Notes: generated by a model from the letters alone, not told the origin. A stretch of 37,861 bases of DNA from Campylobacteraceae bacterium (GCA_027068975.1 JALXFN010000136.1:1-37861); one strand, 5' to 3'; positions 15,819 through 27,800 are shown, counted from the first letter of the stretch. Numbers and translations are program-made.

Positions 15819-17906
15819 ATGGCACGAACACATAAACTCGAAGACGTAAGAAATATTGGTATTGCAGCACACATTGATGCAGGTAAAACAACAACTACAG
15901 AGAGAATTCTTTTCTATACTGGTGTAGAGCATAAAATTGGTGAAGTTCATGATGGTGCAGCCACTATGGACTGGATGGAGCAAGAGCAAGAGAGAGGTAT
16001 TACCATTACCTCTGCTGCTACTACTTGTGAATGGCAAGGTAAACAGATTAACATTATTGACACTCCAGGTCACGTTGACTTTACCATTGAAGTTGAGCGT
16101 TCTATGAGAGTTCTTGATGGTGCTGTTTCAGTATTTTGTGCTGTTGGTGGGGTCCAACCACAGTCTGAGACAGTATGGAGACAACGTAACCGTTACGGTG
16201 TACCATCAATTGTATTTGTAAACAAATACGATAGAACAGGTGCTGACTTTTATGAAGTTGAGAGACAAATCAAAGATAGACTAAAAGGTAATCCCGTTCC
16301 AATTCAAATTCCAATTGGTGCTGAAGAGAACTTTCAAGGGGTTGTTGACCTTGTAAAAATGAAAGCGATTGTTTGGGACCAAGATGCAGCAATGGGTTCT
16401 AACTACCATGTTGAGGATATTCCAGAAGATATGATGGAGTTGGCTGAAGAGTACCGTGAGAAAATGGTTGAAGAGATTTCTGCAGCTGATGGTAACGATG
16501 AGCTTATGGAAAAGTATATGGAGGGTGAAGAGCTTACTGAAGAGGAGATTAAAGCTGGAATTAAAGCTGCTACTATTGGTATGCATATTGTTCCAATGAC
16601 AGTTGGTACAGCCTTTAAAAATAAAGGGGTTCAAACACTACTTGATGCTGTTGTTGACTACCTTCCATCTCCTGTAGAATCACCTGCCATTAAAGGTACA
16701 ATGATGGATGATGAAGAGGTAGAAATTGAAGTAGAATCTACAGATGATGGTCCATTTGCCTCTTTAGCATTTAAAATTATGACTGACCCATTTGTTGGAC
16801 AGTTGACATTTATCCGTGTTTACCGTGGTTCTTTAGAGTCAGGCTCTTATGTTCATAACTCAACTAAAGATAAAAAAGAACGTGTTGGTCGAATTATGAA
16901 AATGCACGCGATTAAAAGAGAAGAAGTTTCTGAAATTTATGCTGGTGAGATTGGGGCTGTTGTTGGTCTTAAAAACACAACTACGGGTGATACCCTTTGT
17001 GACCCTTCAGATAAAGTAGTACTTGAAAGAATGGATTTCCCAGATCCAGTTATCTCTGTTGCAGTTGAGCCAAAAACAAAAGCTGACCAAGAGAAGATGG
17101 GTATTGCTCTTTCTAAACTAGCAGCAGAAGATCCGTCTTTCCGTGTTTCAACAGATGAGGAGTCTGGTCAAACTATTATTGCAGGAATGGGTGAACTTCA
17201 CCTTGAAATTCTTGTAGATAGAATGAAAAGAGAGTTTAATGTAGAGGCTGAAGTTGGTGCTCCACAGGTTGCTTACCGTGAGAGTATTAGAACAGCTGTT
17301 AAAAAAGAGTACAAATATGCTAAGCAGTCTGGTGGACGAGGACAATTTGGTCATGTTTATTTACACATTGAACCACAAGAGGCTGGTCTTGGCTATGAGT
17401 TTGTCAATGAGATTAAAGGTGGGGTTATTCCAAAAGAGTTTATTGAACCTGTTAATAAAGGTATTCAAGAGGCAATGGCTAGAGGAATTCAAGCTGGTTA
17501 CCCTGTTGAAGATGTAAAAGTAACTCTTTATGATGGCTCTTTCCACGATGTCGATTCATCTGAAATGGCATTTAAACTAGCAGGTTCTATGGGATTTAGA
17601 GAGGGTTGTAAAGAGGCTAACCCATTTATCTTAGAGCCAATGATGAAAGTTGAAGTTGAGACTCCAGAGGATTACATGGGTGATGTTATTGGTGATGTCT
17701 CTAAAAGACGTGGTATTGTTCGTGGTATGAGTGATAGAGCAGGAAACAAAATTGTTGATGCTTTTGTACCACTTTCAGAGATGTTTGGTTACTCAACAGA
17801 CCTACGCTCAATGAGTCAAGGACGTGCAACGTATGCAATGGAATTTGACCATTACGATGAAGTACCTGCTAACGTAGCTAAAGAGATTATTGAGAAGAGA
17901 AACTAA
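15819..17906 (+). CDS. fusA: Elongation factor G
   Basis: This GTPase drives ribosomal translocation and ribosome recycling. The 695-aa protein has AHIDAGKT (17-24) as P-loop, DTPGH near residue 81, NKYD (about 135-138) as G4, and the full set of domains II-V, including MGELHLEI and GGRGQFGHV in domains III/IV and [12 protein letters not shown] near the C-terminus. Start is an ATG 9 nt after rpsG with GGGA upstream. It ends the str operon: the stop codon lies inside a small hairpin, and a strong terminator follows. No tuf gene follows, unlike the E. coli str operon. Confidence 0.98.
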   Translation: MARTHKLEDVRNIGIAAHIDAGKTTTTERILFYTGVEHKIGEVHDGAATMDWMEQEQERGITITSAATTCEWQGKQINIIDTPGHVDFTIEVERSMRVLDGAVSVFCAVGGVQPQSETVWRQRNRYGVPSIVFVNKYDRTGADFYEVERQIKDRLKGNPVPIQIPIGAEENFQGVVDLVKMKAIVWDQDAAMGSNYHVEDIPEDMMELAEEYREKMVEEISAADGNDELMEKYMEGEELTEEEIKAGIKAATIGMHIVPMTVGTAFKNKGVQTLLDAVVDYLPSPVESPAIKGTMMDDEEVEIEVESTDDGPFASLAFKIMTDPFVGQLTFIRVYRGSLESGSYVHNSTKDKKERVGRIMKMHAIKREEVSEIYAGEIGAVVGLKNTTTGDTLCDPSDKVVLERMDFPDPVISVAVEPKTKADQEKMGIALSKLAAEDPSFRVSTDEESGQTIIAGMGELHLEILVDRMKREFNVEAEVGAPQVAYRESIRTAVKKEYKYAKQSGGRGQFGHVYLHIEPQEAGLGYEFVNEIKGGVIPKEFIEPVNKGIQEAMARGIQAGYPVEDVKVTLYDGSFHDVDSSEMAFKLAGSMGFREGCKEANPFILEPMMKVEVETPEDYMGDVIGDVSKRRGIVRGMSDRAGNKIVDAFVPLSEMFGYSTDLRSMSQGRATYAMEFDHYDEVPANVAKEIIEKRN

Positions 17907-17916
17907 GGTTTCTCTT
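17895..17916 (+). terminator. Hairpin spanning the fusA stop codon
   Basis: AAGAGAAAC (17895-17903) pairs with GTTTCTCTT (17908-17916) across the loop TAAG, which includes the stop codon TAA. It is followed by TTATCCCTTTTT. It probably acts with the second hairpin just downstream as a double terminator or 3'-end stabiliser. Confidence 0.5.
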
Positions 17917-17928
17917 TTATCCCTTTTT

Positions 17929-17964
17929 ACTCTATTGGTTTTCTCCAATAGGGTGTCTTTTTTA
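17929..17964 (+). terminator. Strong intrinsic terminator of the str operon
   Basis: ACTCTATTGG (17929-17938) pairs with CCAATAGGGT (17945-17954, one G-T pair) around TTTTCT, followed by GTCTTTTTT. It is the clearest Rho-independent terminator in the window and isolates the str operon from the surface-protein locus. Confidence 0.85.
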
Positions 17965-18169
17965 ACTTTTTATTTTTTATTCTCTTCTTTCTTTTTTATT
18001 TTTTTCTCTTTTCTTTTCTATAAACTCTTTATCCCTTTTTATTATAAAACTTAAATTTATATTAAAATATAATTATAATTATCTTAAATAAATAATAAAT
18101 AAGATAGAATATAGTTTAAATTAAAATTAATTATTTATTTTAATGTAATATCTATATCAAGGAGAGAAA
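17955..18169 (+). other. Pyrimidine-rich then AT-rich spacer before the surface-protein locus
   Basis: About 17955-18045 is almost purely T and C on this strand, with many TTTCTTTT-type runs. It is followed by about 120 bases of A/T. No gene is visible. The promoter of the first giant surface protein should lie in the AT-rich part, but many TATAAT-like strings make a single choice unsafe. Shine-Dalgarno AAGGAGAG lies at 18159-18166. Confidence 0.5.
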
Positions 18170-21100
18170 ATGAAAAGAATTAGCAATATATTATTACTTC
18201 TTACGACAATGTTTGTAAATGTTTTTGCACAGGTAGATTATGCCAATGTTAAAATTTCTGATGCACAGCCTACAGTAAAAAACTCAAAACATAGTAATAG
18301 TTATTCCAAAACTACTGTTTCTAAAGTATCACTAGGAAGTTATGTTTGGTTTGACCATAATGGTAATGGGGTACAAGATTTAGGTGAGTTAGGCATTTAT
18401 GGAATTAATCTTAAACTTTATGATAATGCTGATTGTACAGGTAGTGTTATAGCAACCACAAAAAGTTCAGATATTGGATATTACAAATTTTCTGATATTA
18501 CACAAAGTACAGATAATTATTGTATAGGAGTAGAGTATCCACGTTATTGGACACATACTCTTTCTAACCGTGGTAGTGATGATGCTTTAGATTCAGATGT
18601 CATTACAATGAGCAGTAGTATGGGAAAAATAGAAAATATTTCATTGACTAAAGATAATCTGAACTTAGATATTGGTTTACAGCATAAAGATGTAAATTGT
18701 CAGGTTCCAACATTAAAAATGGGAGCTACTGGAGAGTATAATTACAATAACTCATGGGCCAAAAGAGCCACACTTGATGTGGAGTTTGAAAATGTGGTTG
18801 CCAATGGATTTTGTCATGAGTATAGCAATAGTGGTCCAGAAGAAGGAGAAAAGTATACGACTCATTTAAAAGATAGGTTAAACTTTTCTAATCTACAACG
18901 AGACCGACTTTCACGAACATTTAGATTTATGAGTGACCCTGAAATCATGGCATTGGTTGAAGAGACTTTTAATCCTGAAGATAGAGACTACTGGTTTAAT
19001 ATTTTATCTAATGCATTTGTGTGGTATTACTCTGATTGGGAAAATGATTTCTCTGAAATAGAAACCTATATAGATAATGGATGGTTGTCAGATAAGCTAA
19101 CCGATACAGAGAAATCCTCTTTAAAGGATATATCGAGACTTATTATTAATAAGATAGAGGGTCTTAACGGAGAAGTTCAGTATGAAGCGATGAAAGTTTA
19201 CTATCTCTGGAATGAAGATAATGATACACATCAAGATTTAATTGTTCCCGAGACATCTTTAGTACCAAAGCAGAGTGAATGTAAAGCATCTATTGCTACG
19301 GCAGAAATAGGAGATTTTGTTTGGTTTGATGCCGATAGAAATGGTAAACAAGATAATGGTGAAGCTGGTTTAAAAGATGTGAAAGTTGAACTTTACAGCA
19401 GTGATACCTTGGTTAAGAGTACAACTACAGATGCAAATGGTGCTTATCTTTTTTCTGCTTTAGAAGCTGGAGAGTACAGCTTGAAATTTTTTGCTAAAAA
19501 TGGTTGGAGTATTACTACTAAAAATGCAGAGGGCGTATCTGCTTCGTTAAATTCTGATGCTGATAAAACTACAGGAAAAACAGAAGCATTAACACTGAAT
19601 GATGGAGATAAGAACCATGATATTGATGTAGGTATGTATATTACCCCTAAACCAGCTATTAAAATCACTAAAGAGACCAATGGTGGGAAGGTAGATAATA
19701 TTGTTGAAGGTGATGTAATTACTTGGACTTATGTTGTCACTAACAGTGGAAATGAACCTCTCTCTAATCTTGTAATTAGTGATAATAAAGAGGGCATGGT
19801 TTCGGATTGTAAGGGTGATGGCTCATTAGAGCTACTTAATCCTGCAAAGAGTATAACCTGTACTAAAGTTGGAACAGCTATTTTAGGTGCTTATGAAAAC
19901 TCTGTAACCGTTGTAGCTTCTACTGACAGTGTAGAGGTTCAAGACAGTGCAAAGAGTTCATATGTGGGTAAAGATGCTCCTGTTTTAACAGGTTCTATTG
20001 GTGATTATGTTTGGTTGGACCTTAACCATAATGGTATCCAAGATACAGATGAACCAGTAGTCAATGCAATAACTGTTAAACTTTTTAATAAAGAGAATAA
20101 AGAGGTAGCTGTTACCAAAACAGATGCTTCTGGAAAGTATCAATTTTTAGATGTTGTAGCAGGTGAGTATTATATTCAATTTTCACTTCCAAGTGGTTAC
20201 TCTACAACCATTCAAGATAGAGGTGATGATACCTTAGATTCAGATGTAAATGCAGATGGAAAGACAGCACTTTTTATATTGGGTGCTGGTGAGACTATAG
20301 AGAGTATAGATATGGGTCTCTACCCAATGTTGGTTGAGTTGGGAAATCGTGTTTGGTATGATGCCAATAAAAATGGTATTCAAGATGCTGATGAAAAAGA
20401 GAATATAGCCAATGTTACAGTGAAGTTATATAAAGAGAGTGGTGAGTTTGTTAAAGAGACCAAAACACGTGCTTCTGGTCTTTATAATTTTAAAGATTTA
20501 GTTGCTGGAAACTACTATGTTGTTTTTGATATTCCTGAAAACTATAAGGTAAGTCCTAATAATGTAGGAAACAATGAGAGTGATGACTCTGATGCAAACC
20601 CTACAACTGGTAAAACAGATGTAGTGACACTTGTAGCAGGTATTAACAATAGAACGGTAGACATGGGTCTCTATCAAGAAGCTGCAAAAGTTGGTGATAG
20701 AGTTTGGTACGATGCCAACAAAAATGGTATTCAAGATGATGGAGAAGAGGGCGTAGGTGATGTGACCGTTCAGCTCTATCGTGTAGGTGAAACTGATGCT
20801 GTAGCCACCACTAAAACATCTGCAACAGGTATTTACCTTTTTGATAATGTGGCTCCTGCTGAGTATTATATTACATTTACTGCACCTGCTGGTTATACTA
20901 TTACAGAAGCAAACAAGGGTGATGAGCATAAAGATTCAGATGCTGATGCTACTGGTAAAACAGAAAACTTTACACTACTTACGGGAACACAGAACTCTAC
21001 TATAGATATGGGGGTTTACCAAAATGTAGTAAGTCTTGGTGACAAGGTTTGGCTCGATACCAACCATGATGGAATACAAGATGTAGGTGAAACAGGGGTA

Positions 21101-23803
21101 AGAGACATCAACGTAACCATTCATAGTGAAACCAATGATTTTTCTAAGTCTGTTTTGACTGATGAAAATGGTAACTATCTCTTTACACACCTCTCAGCTG
21201 GTGAATACTCTGTAGAGTTTAGAGATATACCGTATGGATACCTTGTTACTAAAAAAGATGTCAATGGTAACAAAAATGACTTGAATGATTCAGATGTATA
21301 TGTAAATGAAGATAAAAAGCTCGTAACAGAGGCAACACTTTTAACCCCTGGTGAAAATGACCTTTCATGGGATATGGGAATCTATAAAACAGTCTGTCTT
21401 CCTGGCAAAGCAGTTCTTGGAAACTTGGTTTGGGAAGACTTTAACAAAAATGGTATTCAAGATATAGGTGAGCGAGGGGTGGCAAATGTAAAAGCAACAC
21501 TCTTTAACAACGATACCGATGAAAAAGTAGCAGAAGTAGTAACTGATGAAAATGGTCTTTATGAGTTTGCTCACCTTGACCCAGAGTTTAACTACTATGT
21601 TCAGTTTACTCTACCTGCTGGTTATGTGGTGAGTCCACAAGACCAAGATGATGATATGATAGATTCAGATGCAGATGCAATGGGTAAAACAGATGTAATT
21701 ACTTTAGAAGCTGACCAGATTAACTCTACTGTTGATATGGGTATTCACCATGAGGGTTCTACCATTGGTGATAGAGTTTGGTACGATGAGAAAAATGGTG
21801 TAAGTAATGGTATTCAAGATGCAAGTGAAAATGGTGTTCAAGGTGTAAAAGTTACACTCTATAGTGCCAATGGGGATGAGCTTCAAACCACTCAAACCAA
21901 TGCAAGTGGAGAGTACCATTTTACCAATATTCCAAAAGGAAATTACACCATAGGTTTTTCTGAATTGCCAAATGGTTATGTATTTACAGAACAGAATCAA
22001 GGTGCTAATAGTGAGCTTGACTCTAACGTAAATGTTAATGGAAGAACAGAGCTTATTGTTGTTGATGGTATTGCCAATATAGGGGATATTGATGCAGGTA
22101 TCAAAACACTTTCTCCTGTAGATTCTCGTCCAGATATAAAAAGAGGTACATCAGGAGAAAGTACAGTTATTGATATTTTAGCAAATGATGGAGATGGTAC
22201 TTATGACCTTGACCCTTCAACGGTAAAAATCACAAACATACCTGATGGTGCAACACTGAGTGAAGATGCTAGAACTTTAACCGTACCAAATGAGGGTGTA
22301 TGGAGTGTAAATCCTTCAACTGGAGCCATTACATTTACACCTAATGATGGTTTTGTAGGAGACCCTACACCTATTAGTTATACGGTATCTGATACACAAG
22401 GAAATGAGACTGGTTCTGATGTTGAAGTAAACTATCCACCTTTAGCACAAGATGACCATGTAAATGGTGAAGTTGGAAAGCAGATTGTTATCTATGTCCT
22501 TGATAACGATAGCAATACTTCAACACCCCTTGATAAAACAACCGTAAGAATTATTGACCCTGAAAATGGTAATGAAGTAGAGACTTTAACCGTAGTGGGA
22601 GAAGGAACTTGGAGTACCAATGAAGATGGCTCTATTACCTTTACGCCTGAAAATGGTTTTGAGAGTAATCCAACTCCAATAGAGTATATCGTACAAGAGC
22701 AGTCAGGAGATGTGAGTAACAGAGCAACAGTTGCTATTGTTTACCCTGATGCCGTGGATGATATAGTGATAGTACCCGTAGGGCATACAGGTGATATTAC
22801 AGTAAATGTACTTGAGAATGATAGTAACAATACAGAAGCTTCTACCGTATCTCTAGGATGTACAGAGGCAAATGTAAAAAGCTTAACGGTAGCTGGTGAA
22901 GGTGTGTGGAACGTCACAAATGCAGGAGTAGTTCTCTTTACTCCAGAGGCAGAATTTATTAATGAGCCTACAGATGTTAACTATACAGTTGGATTGGTTT
23001 CAGGTGAACGTTCTAACTGTGCAACTATAGATGTCCGTTTAGAGTTGTTGGCTAGAGATGATAGCTCACTTATGAATGTAGGTGGTAAAACATGTATTCA
23101 TGTTTTAAACAATGATTATGGTTCTCTTAATCCAGAGTCTGTAAAACTTATCTTACCAGAGAACATACCAGCTGGAAGTAGAGTGACTGAAGATGGAAAA
23201 ACTTTAACTGTACGTGGTGAGGGTGTATGGTCGGTAAATAGTGAAGGTATGGTTTGTTTTAGAGCTGAAGATGGTTTTACAACAACTCCAACACCAATTA
23301 ACTATAGTGTAGAGAACCGTAATGCTTTAGTTAGCAATATTGCAACCATTACTTTAACGCAAGGTGGTGATGCAACTGTTATCGCTACCAATAATAGTGC
23401 TCAGGCAAATAATGGTGAGCCTATAGTTATAGATGTGTTGAGTGATGATAGAGGTGACCTTAATGGTTCAAGAGTTTATATTTTAGATGCAGATGGAAAT
23501 AGAGTACAGAGTCGTGTAGTTACGGGGGAAGGAACTTGGCAAGTAAATGCTGACCAAACAGTAACATTTACACCAGAAGCAGGTTATACAGGTACACCTA
23601 CTCCTATTGAGTATGTTATTCAAGACCGTCATGGTGTTATTAGTAATACAGCTACGATTACTATTGAAGGAGTATGTACCTGTGAAGCATATGAGAAGAG
23701 TGTTCCTGTATTAAGTGATACAGCAGGAGCATTAATGCTCTTATTAACACTTTTACTAATGCTTTTCTTTTTTGAAAGAGAAGAAAATATGAGATATAGT
23801 TAG
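18170..23803 (+). CDS. Giant modular surface adhesin with SdrD-B, thioester-like and CshA-type domains
   Basis: An exported 1877-aa protein of unknown ligand. It starts with a Sec signal peptide, probably cut after Ala20 (VFA-Q). Domains in order: SdrD-B 1 (54-171); a thioester-domain-like module (about 176-372, Cys215, Asn281 in SNAFVW); SdrD-B 2 (378-492); a DUF11/DUF7507-like domain (495-585); SdrD-B 3 to 8 (starting about 608, 723, 839, 954, 1081, 1197); five CshA-type repeats (about 1318-1421, 1422-1525, 1526-1623, 1624-1733, 1735-1830), each with [GE]EG[VT]W and FTP-x-x-[GAE]F-like motifs. Most B domains carry a calcium-loop motif of DxNxNGIQDxxE type. The C-terminus has C1836-x-C1838, YEKSVPVLS and a hydrophobic segment (about 1850-1868) before EREENMRYS. 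No RTX, LPXTG or autotransporter barrel is seen. Surface location and adhesion are inferred from domains. Confidence 0.85.
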   Translation: MKRISNILLLLTTMFVNVFAQVDYANVKISDAQPTVKNSKHSNSYSKTTVSKVSLGSYVWFDHNGNGVQDLGELGIYGINLKLYDNADCTGSVIATTKSSDIGYYKFSDITQSTDNYCIGVEYPRYWTHTLSNRGSDDALDSDVITMSSSMGKIENISLTKDNLNLDIGLQHKDVNCQVPTLKMGATGEYNYNNSWAKRATLDVEFENVVANGFCHEYSNSGPEEGEKYTTHLKDRLNFSNLQRDRLSRTFRFMSDPEIMALVEETFNPEDRDYWFNILSNAFVWYYSDWENDFSEIETYIDNGWLSDKLTDTEKSSLKDISRLIINKIEGLNGEVQYEAMKVYYLWNEDNDTHQDLIVPETSLVPKQSECKASIATAEIGDFVWFDADRNGKQDNGEAGLKDVKVELYSSDTLVKSTTTDANGAYLFSALEAGEYSLKFFAKNGWSITTKNAEGVSASLNSDADKTTGKTEALTLNDGDKNHDIDVGMYITPKPAIKITKETNGGKVDNIVEGDVITWTYVVTNSGNEPLSNLVISDNKEGMVSDCKGDGSLELLNPAKSITCTKVGTAILGAYENSVTVVASTDSVEVQDSAKSSYVGKDAPVLTGSIGDYVWLDLNHNGIQDTDEPVVNAITVKLFNKENKEVAVTKTDASGKYQFLDVVAGEYYIQFSLPSGYSTTIQDRGDDTLDSDVNADGKTALFILGAGETIESIDMGLYPMLVELGNRVWYDANKNGIQDADEKENIANVTVKLYKESGEFVKETKTRASGLYNFKDLVAGNYYVVFDIPENYKVSPNNVGNNESDDSDANPTTGKTDVVTLVAGINNRTVDMGLYQEAAKVGDRVWYDANKNGIQDDGEEGVGDVTVQLYRVGETDAVATTKTSATGIYLFDNVAPAEYYITFTAPAGYTITEANKGDEHKDSDADATGKTENFTLLTGTQNSTIDMGVYQNVVSLGDKVWLDTNHDGIQDVGETGVRDINVTIHSETNDFSKSVLTDENGNYLFTHLSAGEYSVEFRDIPYGYLVTKKDVNGNKNDLNDSDVYVNEDKKLVTEATLLTPGENDLSWDMGIYKTVCLPGKAVLGNLVWEDFNKNGIQDIGERGVANVKATLFNNDTDEKVAEVVTDENGLYEFAHLDPEFNYYVQFTLPAGYVVSPQDQDDDMIDSDADAMGKTDVITLEADQINSTVDMGIHHEGSTIGDRVWYDEKNGVSNGIQDASENGVQGVKVTLYSANGDELQTTQTNASGEYHFTNIPKGNYTIGFSELPNGYVFTEQNQGANSELDSNVNVNGRTELIVVDGIANIGDIDAGIKTLSPVDSRPDIKRGTSGESTVIDILANDGDGTYDLDPSTVKITNIPDGATLSEDARTLTVPNEGVWSVNPSTGAITFTPNDGFVGDPTPISYTVSDTQGNETGSDVEVNYPPLAQDDHVNGEVGKQIVIYVLDNDSNTSTPLDKTTVRIIDPENGNEVETLTVVGEGTWSTNEDGSITFTPENGFESNPTPIEYIVQEQSGDVSNRATVAIVYPDAVDDIVIVPVGHTGDITVNVLENDSNNTEASTVSLGCTEANVKSLTVAGEGVWNVTNAGVVLFTPEAEFINEPTDVNYTVGLVSGERSNCATIDVRLELLARDDSSLMNVGGKTCIHVLNNDYGSLNPESVKLILPENIPAGSRVTEDGKTLTVRGEGVWSVNSEGMVCFRAEDGFTTTPTPINYSVENRNALVSNIATITLTQGGDATVIATNNSAQANNGEPIVIDVLSDDRGDLNGSRVYILDADGNRVQSRVVTGEGTWQVNADQTVTFTPEAGYTGTPTPIEYVIQDRHGVISNTATITIEGVCTCEAYEKSVPVLSDTAGALMLLLTLLLMLFFFEREENMRYS

Positions 23804-23827
23804 AAATACCAAGATTAATTGGTATTT
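23804..23827 (+). terminator. Hairpin after the first giant gene
   Basis: AAATACCAA (23804-23812) pairs perfectly with TTGGTATTT (23819-23827), with a 6-nt loop, starting at the base after the stop codon. Only a short T-run follows (TTTTC), so termination may be partial. A TATAAT at 23848-23853 with a weak TTTTCA 17 bp upstream could restart transcription for the outer-membrane gene. Confidence 0.5.
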
Positions 23828-23880
23828 TCAGCTTAAACAGTGTAGAATATAATTAAATAATATATAACAAAGGATTTAAA

Positions 23881-24630
23881 ATGAAACAAGTAAAATTATC
23901 TATAATCACTATTTTAGCAATGGGGAGTTTTGCCTATGCTGGGGGTGATATTGCCCCTGTAACAGAGTTTGAGACAGAAGATGCTGCTCTTGCAGAAACG
24001 TATGTTGAACCTACCGTAGAAGAGGAGTATGTCGCTCCTGTAGAAACTCCAGCTCCAGCTCCAGCACCTATAGCCGTTAAGCCAAAGCCAGTTCCTGTGG
24101 TTCCTGTTAAAAACATTAAGGCAAATGGATTTTATGCAGGTTTAGGTATTGCAGGAGCTCAGTATAAATCAAATTGTGATTCAACTTGTTCAAAATCAGG
24201 TAAAGATAAAACAGTTGGTGTTATGGCAAGAGTCGGTTATGACTTTAATAAATATGTAGGTCTTGAAGCAAGAGGTATTAGAACCAACTGGAAAGCCGAT
24301 GGTGGAAAAGTAAAACATGCAGGTATTTTTGTTAAGCCTATGTACCCTGTAACAGATGCAACTAATGTATATGGATTGGTTGGTGTGGCAAAAACTAAAA
24401 CTGATGGTCATCTTCAAAAAACAAATGCAGAAACACTTGCTCTTGGTGCTGGTGTAGAGGTTGACTTAAGTGCAGACAGAGCAAAAGAGGGTCGTTACAA
24501 TAGAGCATTTGATGGTCAAGGTGACCAAGAGAAAGGTTTGGGTGTATTCCTCGACTATGAAAGAATGGCAGTGAAGTCAGGGGCTCCTGACTTAGATGCT
24601 GTTTCAGCTGGTGTTACTTACGACTTTTAA
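23881..24630 (+). CDS. Outer-membrane beta-barrel protein with proline-rich N-terminal linker
   Basis: This 249-aa protein has a Sec signal peptide ending AYA at residue 20. An acidic then Pro/Ala/Val/Lys-rich linker follows (about 28-78, with PAPAPAP and PKPVPVVPVK). From about residue 82 (NGFYAGLGIAG) it has alternating strands typical of the small OmpA-like/OMP_b-brl barrels, ending in AGVTYDF with a C-terminal Phe, the usual BAM-recognised last strand. Cys99 and Cys103 may form a loop disulphide. Shine-Dalgarno AAAGGA precedes the ATG. It sits between the two giant surface genes on the same strand, 77 nt after the first, suggesting a partner role in surface display; that role is inferred. 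It could equally be an independent porin-like protein. Confidence 0.75.
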   Translation: MKQVKLSIITILAMGSFAYAGGDIAPVTEFETEDAALAETYVEPTVEEEYVAPVETPAPAPAPIAVKPKPVPVVPVKNIKANGFYAGLGIAGAQYKSNCDSTCSKSGKDKTVGVMARVGYDFNKYVGLEARGIRTNWKADGGKVKHAGIFVKPMYPVTDATNVYGLVGVAKTKTDGHLQKTNAETLALGAGVEVDLSADRAKEGRYNRAFDGQGDQEKGLGVFLDYERMAVKSGAPDLDAVSAGVTYDF

Positions 24631-24661
24631 TTTTTTCTTCTTTTAGTCTTTTTTTCTCAAG

Positions 24662-24686
24662 CTTAGTGACTAAATTGGTCACTAAG
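24662..24686. terminator. Palindrome after the outer-membrane protein gene
   Basis: CTTAGTGAC (24662-24670) pairs perfectly with GTCACTAAG (24678-24686) around TAAATTG. It lies 31 bases after the stop and is flanked by T-rich stretches on both sides but has no clean T-tract directly downstream. The symmetric form TTAGTGAC-N7-GTCACTAA also resembles a dimeric regulator operator, so terminator or operator are both possible. The remaining 175 bases to the next gene are AT-rich; TTTACA (24790) and TTTAAT (24814) with an 18-bp spacer form a possible promoter. Confidence 0.5.
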
Positions 24687-24861
24687 TAGAAATAAAATTC
24701 TTCTTTTTATACTTCCTCTTTCCTTTACTATTTAAAATTGTTTTTCTCTAAATATTGGTGTTTAACTTTTATTAATATTTCTTTTTATTTTTACAAGATT
24801 AACTTAAGTTGTATTTAATATTTATTAAAATAAATACATAAAATTAGTAAAGGAAATTAAT

Positions 24862-27800
24862 ATGAAATTAAAAATGTCTATAATGCTTAGTACATTATTA
24901 TTGGGTAACATACTACATGCTTCCAATGTCAATATAACGACTAAGTACGGTAAAACAGGAGGTGTTCTCGGACCTCTTAATAAAACTACTGATAAAATAA
25001 ATGGACGAGCAATTTGTTCTGTTGACCCAACTCCTGGTTGTGATTTTGATGATGACCCAAAATTTAATAATAATAATACAGTTGATGACCCAAGTGATGA
25101 TAGTTATAGTGGAGACTTGTTGGTACGTACCAATGATAATTTTCAGGCTATTGCTGGTTGGACATGGAATGGAACAGCAGGTGGAGCCGAAGAGGTAGCT
25201 ACCATTACAGGTACTTTACCTGCTGGTGGATATTATGAATGGGCAGCACTTCCAGGATCTTGTAATCTTGCCAATTCATCTATTTCTGCTGATAAACAGA
25301 CAATTATTTGTGAGCGAAAAGATTTTGATAAGAATGATGCAGGTACCTATTCTGAAGATTTAACCTTTAACGTACGAGTTTTGGGTGGAACTCCTTCTGG
25401 AACTCAACCAGGAGATATTAAGTTTAAAGTTGAAGCACCAAACGCAACAGCTGTAGAGGATACTACAGATGGAAACTCTTTAACTGTTACAGCTTCCCCT
25501 AGATGGAATTTAGATAAAGCTTTTGGAGCCTATTCTGTTCGTTCTGGTCAAACAGTAACGATTGATGGTCAAGAGAAAGAGGGATGGGTGATTGATTATC
25601 GATTGCTTATTGAGACTGATGAAGTTAATGGTGAGATAGATAATACATACTCTTTGTTAGGTAATGAGTCTTTAGGTGCTGATGCAACACTTACTTTTAC
25701 AGATGATTTGTCTAATGTTTCTCCTAATGCAAAACTTTTAGATTGTCGTACTACAGGACGTGCATACAGTGATGGTACATTAAGAGATGGTTATGACGGA
25801 AGCAATCTTCCTATTACTTTCTCTGGTGAAGGGTCTATTAAGCCAACACAAGTAAATTCACACTTACCTCAAGCTAAAGATGAACAGCAGGTAACGTGTA
25901 CTCAAACAGGCAGCTCTGTAGCTGTTGAAGTAAAACATGTAGATGCCACCTTAAACCACTACCCTACACGAGATTATTATGACCGACCATTACCTGTAAA
26001 TCGTGCTATTGCCTCAATGGTTAATATGTCAATATTTATACCTCTTGAAGATGTAAAAGCAGGACCAAATGGAACTGTAGATTGTGATGGGTATGGTATT
26101 GGTAGAGATGACTGTGATGATGGTGAATTAATTACAAAGAACTATGTAACTGATTTTAATCCTGTATCTGCAAGTGGAGTACAAAACTTCTCAGGTCAAG
26201 GGGAGAGTGAAAAAGACAACTATCGTACCTATACACTACAGTACTCAGCAGGTAGTTTTGACAAATACTACTGGGGTGATAAGAATAGTATTTGGAATGG
26301 ACCAGCTGAATCAACAAGTTCTAGACAAGGAGATAGATTTGTCGGTAAAGGGTATGAGTGGTCATCGAGACTTTATGCTAATAACAGTGGTGGAGTTAAC
26401 CAAACAGAAAATGGTTTTTGTGATGTAATTGATGCCAATTATATGGAAATAATTAAGTATAGTGAGAAAACGAACTACACCGATACTCGTTATAACCATG
26501 AAGATGAGTTGCCGTTTATTACTTATACAAGTATAGGAAAAGGTACTCCTGACAATCATTTATATAATGGCTCAAAACTAACAGACTATTATGATTTTGA
26601 ATTTGCTGGAGATTATGAAGATGACTCTTTTCTTCCCTCTAACAATAACAACAGACAAGATGAAAATCAAGATGCAAAAACACGTGCAGAGTGTGATGCC
26701 CCTGCCAATAAGTGGTATGCAACCATGGATGAAGCAAGAAATGCAGCAGGAGGTGTTGGTGCTGTAACAAAAGTAAGATGGAAACTAAAACCAAATATGC
26801 TTATGGTTCCTGGTCAAAGTGAGTATTGGATGCTTCTTCATCGTGTTCGAGAAAACAGATTGGATAATAATGAACCTCTTCAACCTGGAGATATGATGGT
26901 TAACTATGGTAAACACAAGTTTGATGGTAACCAAGGAACATGGAGTAACACCTCTTATATTCCTCATGGATTAGATACTGATGGTATTCCAGAAGGTTTT
27001 AGTGGTGCTGCAGGTGATAGAATGTTCTATACGGATGCAAAAGTACGTATTAGAAAAGAGGAGAGTCGAACAAGTGCAACTCCAGGAAATGAGGTAACAT
27101 ATAGTTTTAAAATGTCATTTACAGATGATATTAGAACTCAAGGTGAGTCAGACAGTGTTAAGTTGACTGATATACTTCCTAAAGATTTTAAGTATCAAAA
27201 AGGTTCAGTAACTCCTTCATCTTATGGTGAACCAATTATTGGTAGTTGTGCTGATGCAATAGATATTAACTCTACTGAGTCACCATGTGTTGATGGAGAG
27301 AATCAAGTTTTAATTTGGGATTTAGGAACTAGAGAAATCAATGCAGATATAGCAGATTTAAACTACACAGCACTCATTGGTGCAGCTGCGAAGGTGGGGA
27401 CAAATACAAATGTTGTTAAAATAGAATCTCCTGCTGATGCTTCTCCTATTTCACAACGTAAATCTGAAATTGGTTTAATCATTGATGTTCCTGCTTCTAT
27501 CAATATTGTAAAAAGTACCGAAGAGAATCCAGACTATCCAAGTAAAAGAGAGAGAACAACAGAGCCTAAAGATATCTATTTCTTAATGGATATGAGAAAT
27601 GGTAAAGATGGTGATATAACTGATTTAGATGTTATTGATATTTTACCTTTTGAAGGTGATGCAGATGATGCAGCAATTAAATTTAATAATTTAGAGCTTA
27701 AACGTAAAAAAGCAACAAGTTTCCATGGTAGTATGATTTTCCATGAAGCAAGTTTTAACCAGCACCCTGGTTCAGATACAGCATGTGATATGTCTTATAC

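Noticed and set aside
18170-24862. Phase-variable homopolymer tracts controlling the surface genes
   Set aside because: No long G/C tract or in-frame short tandem repeat is seen at starts or inside the genes; the T-rich spacers are irregular.
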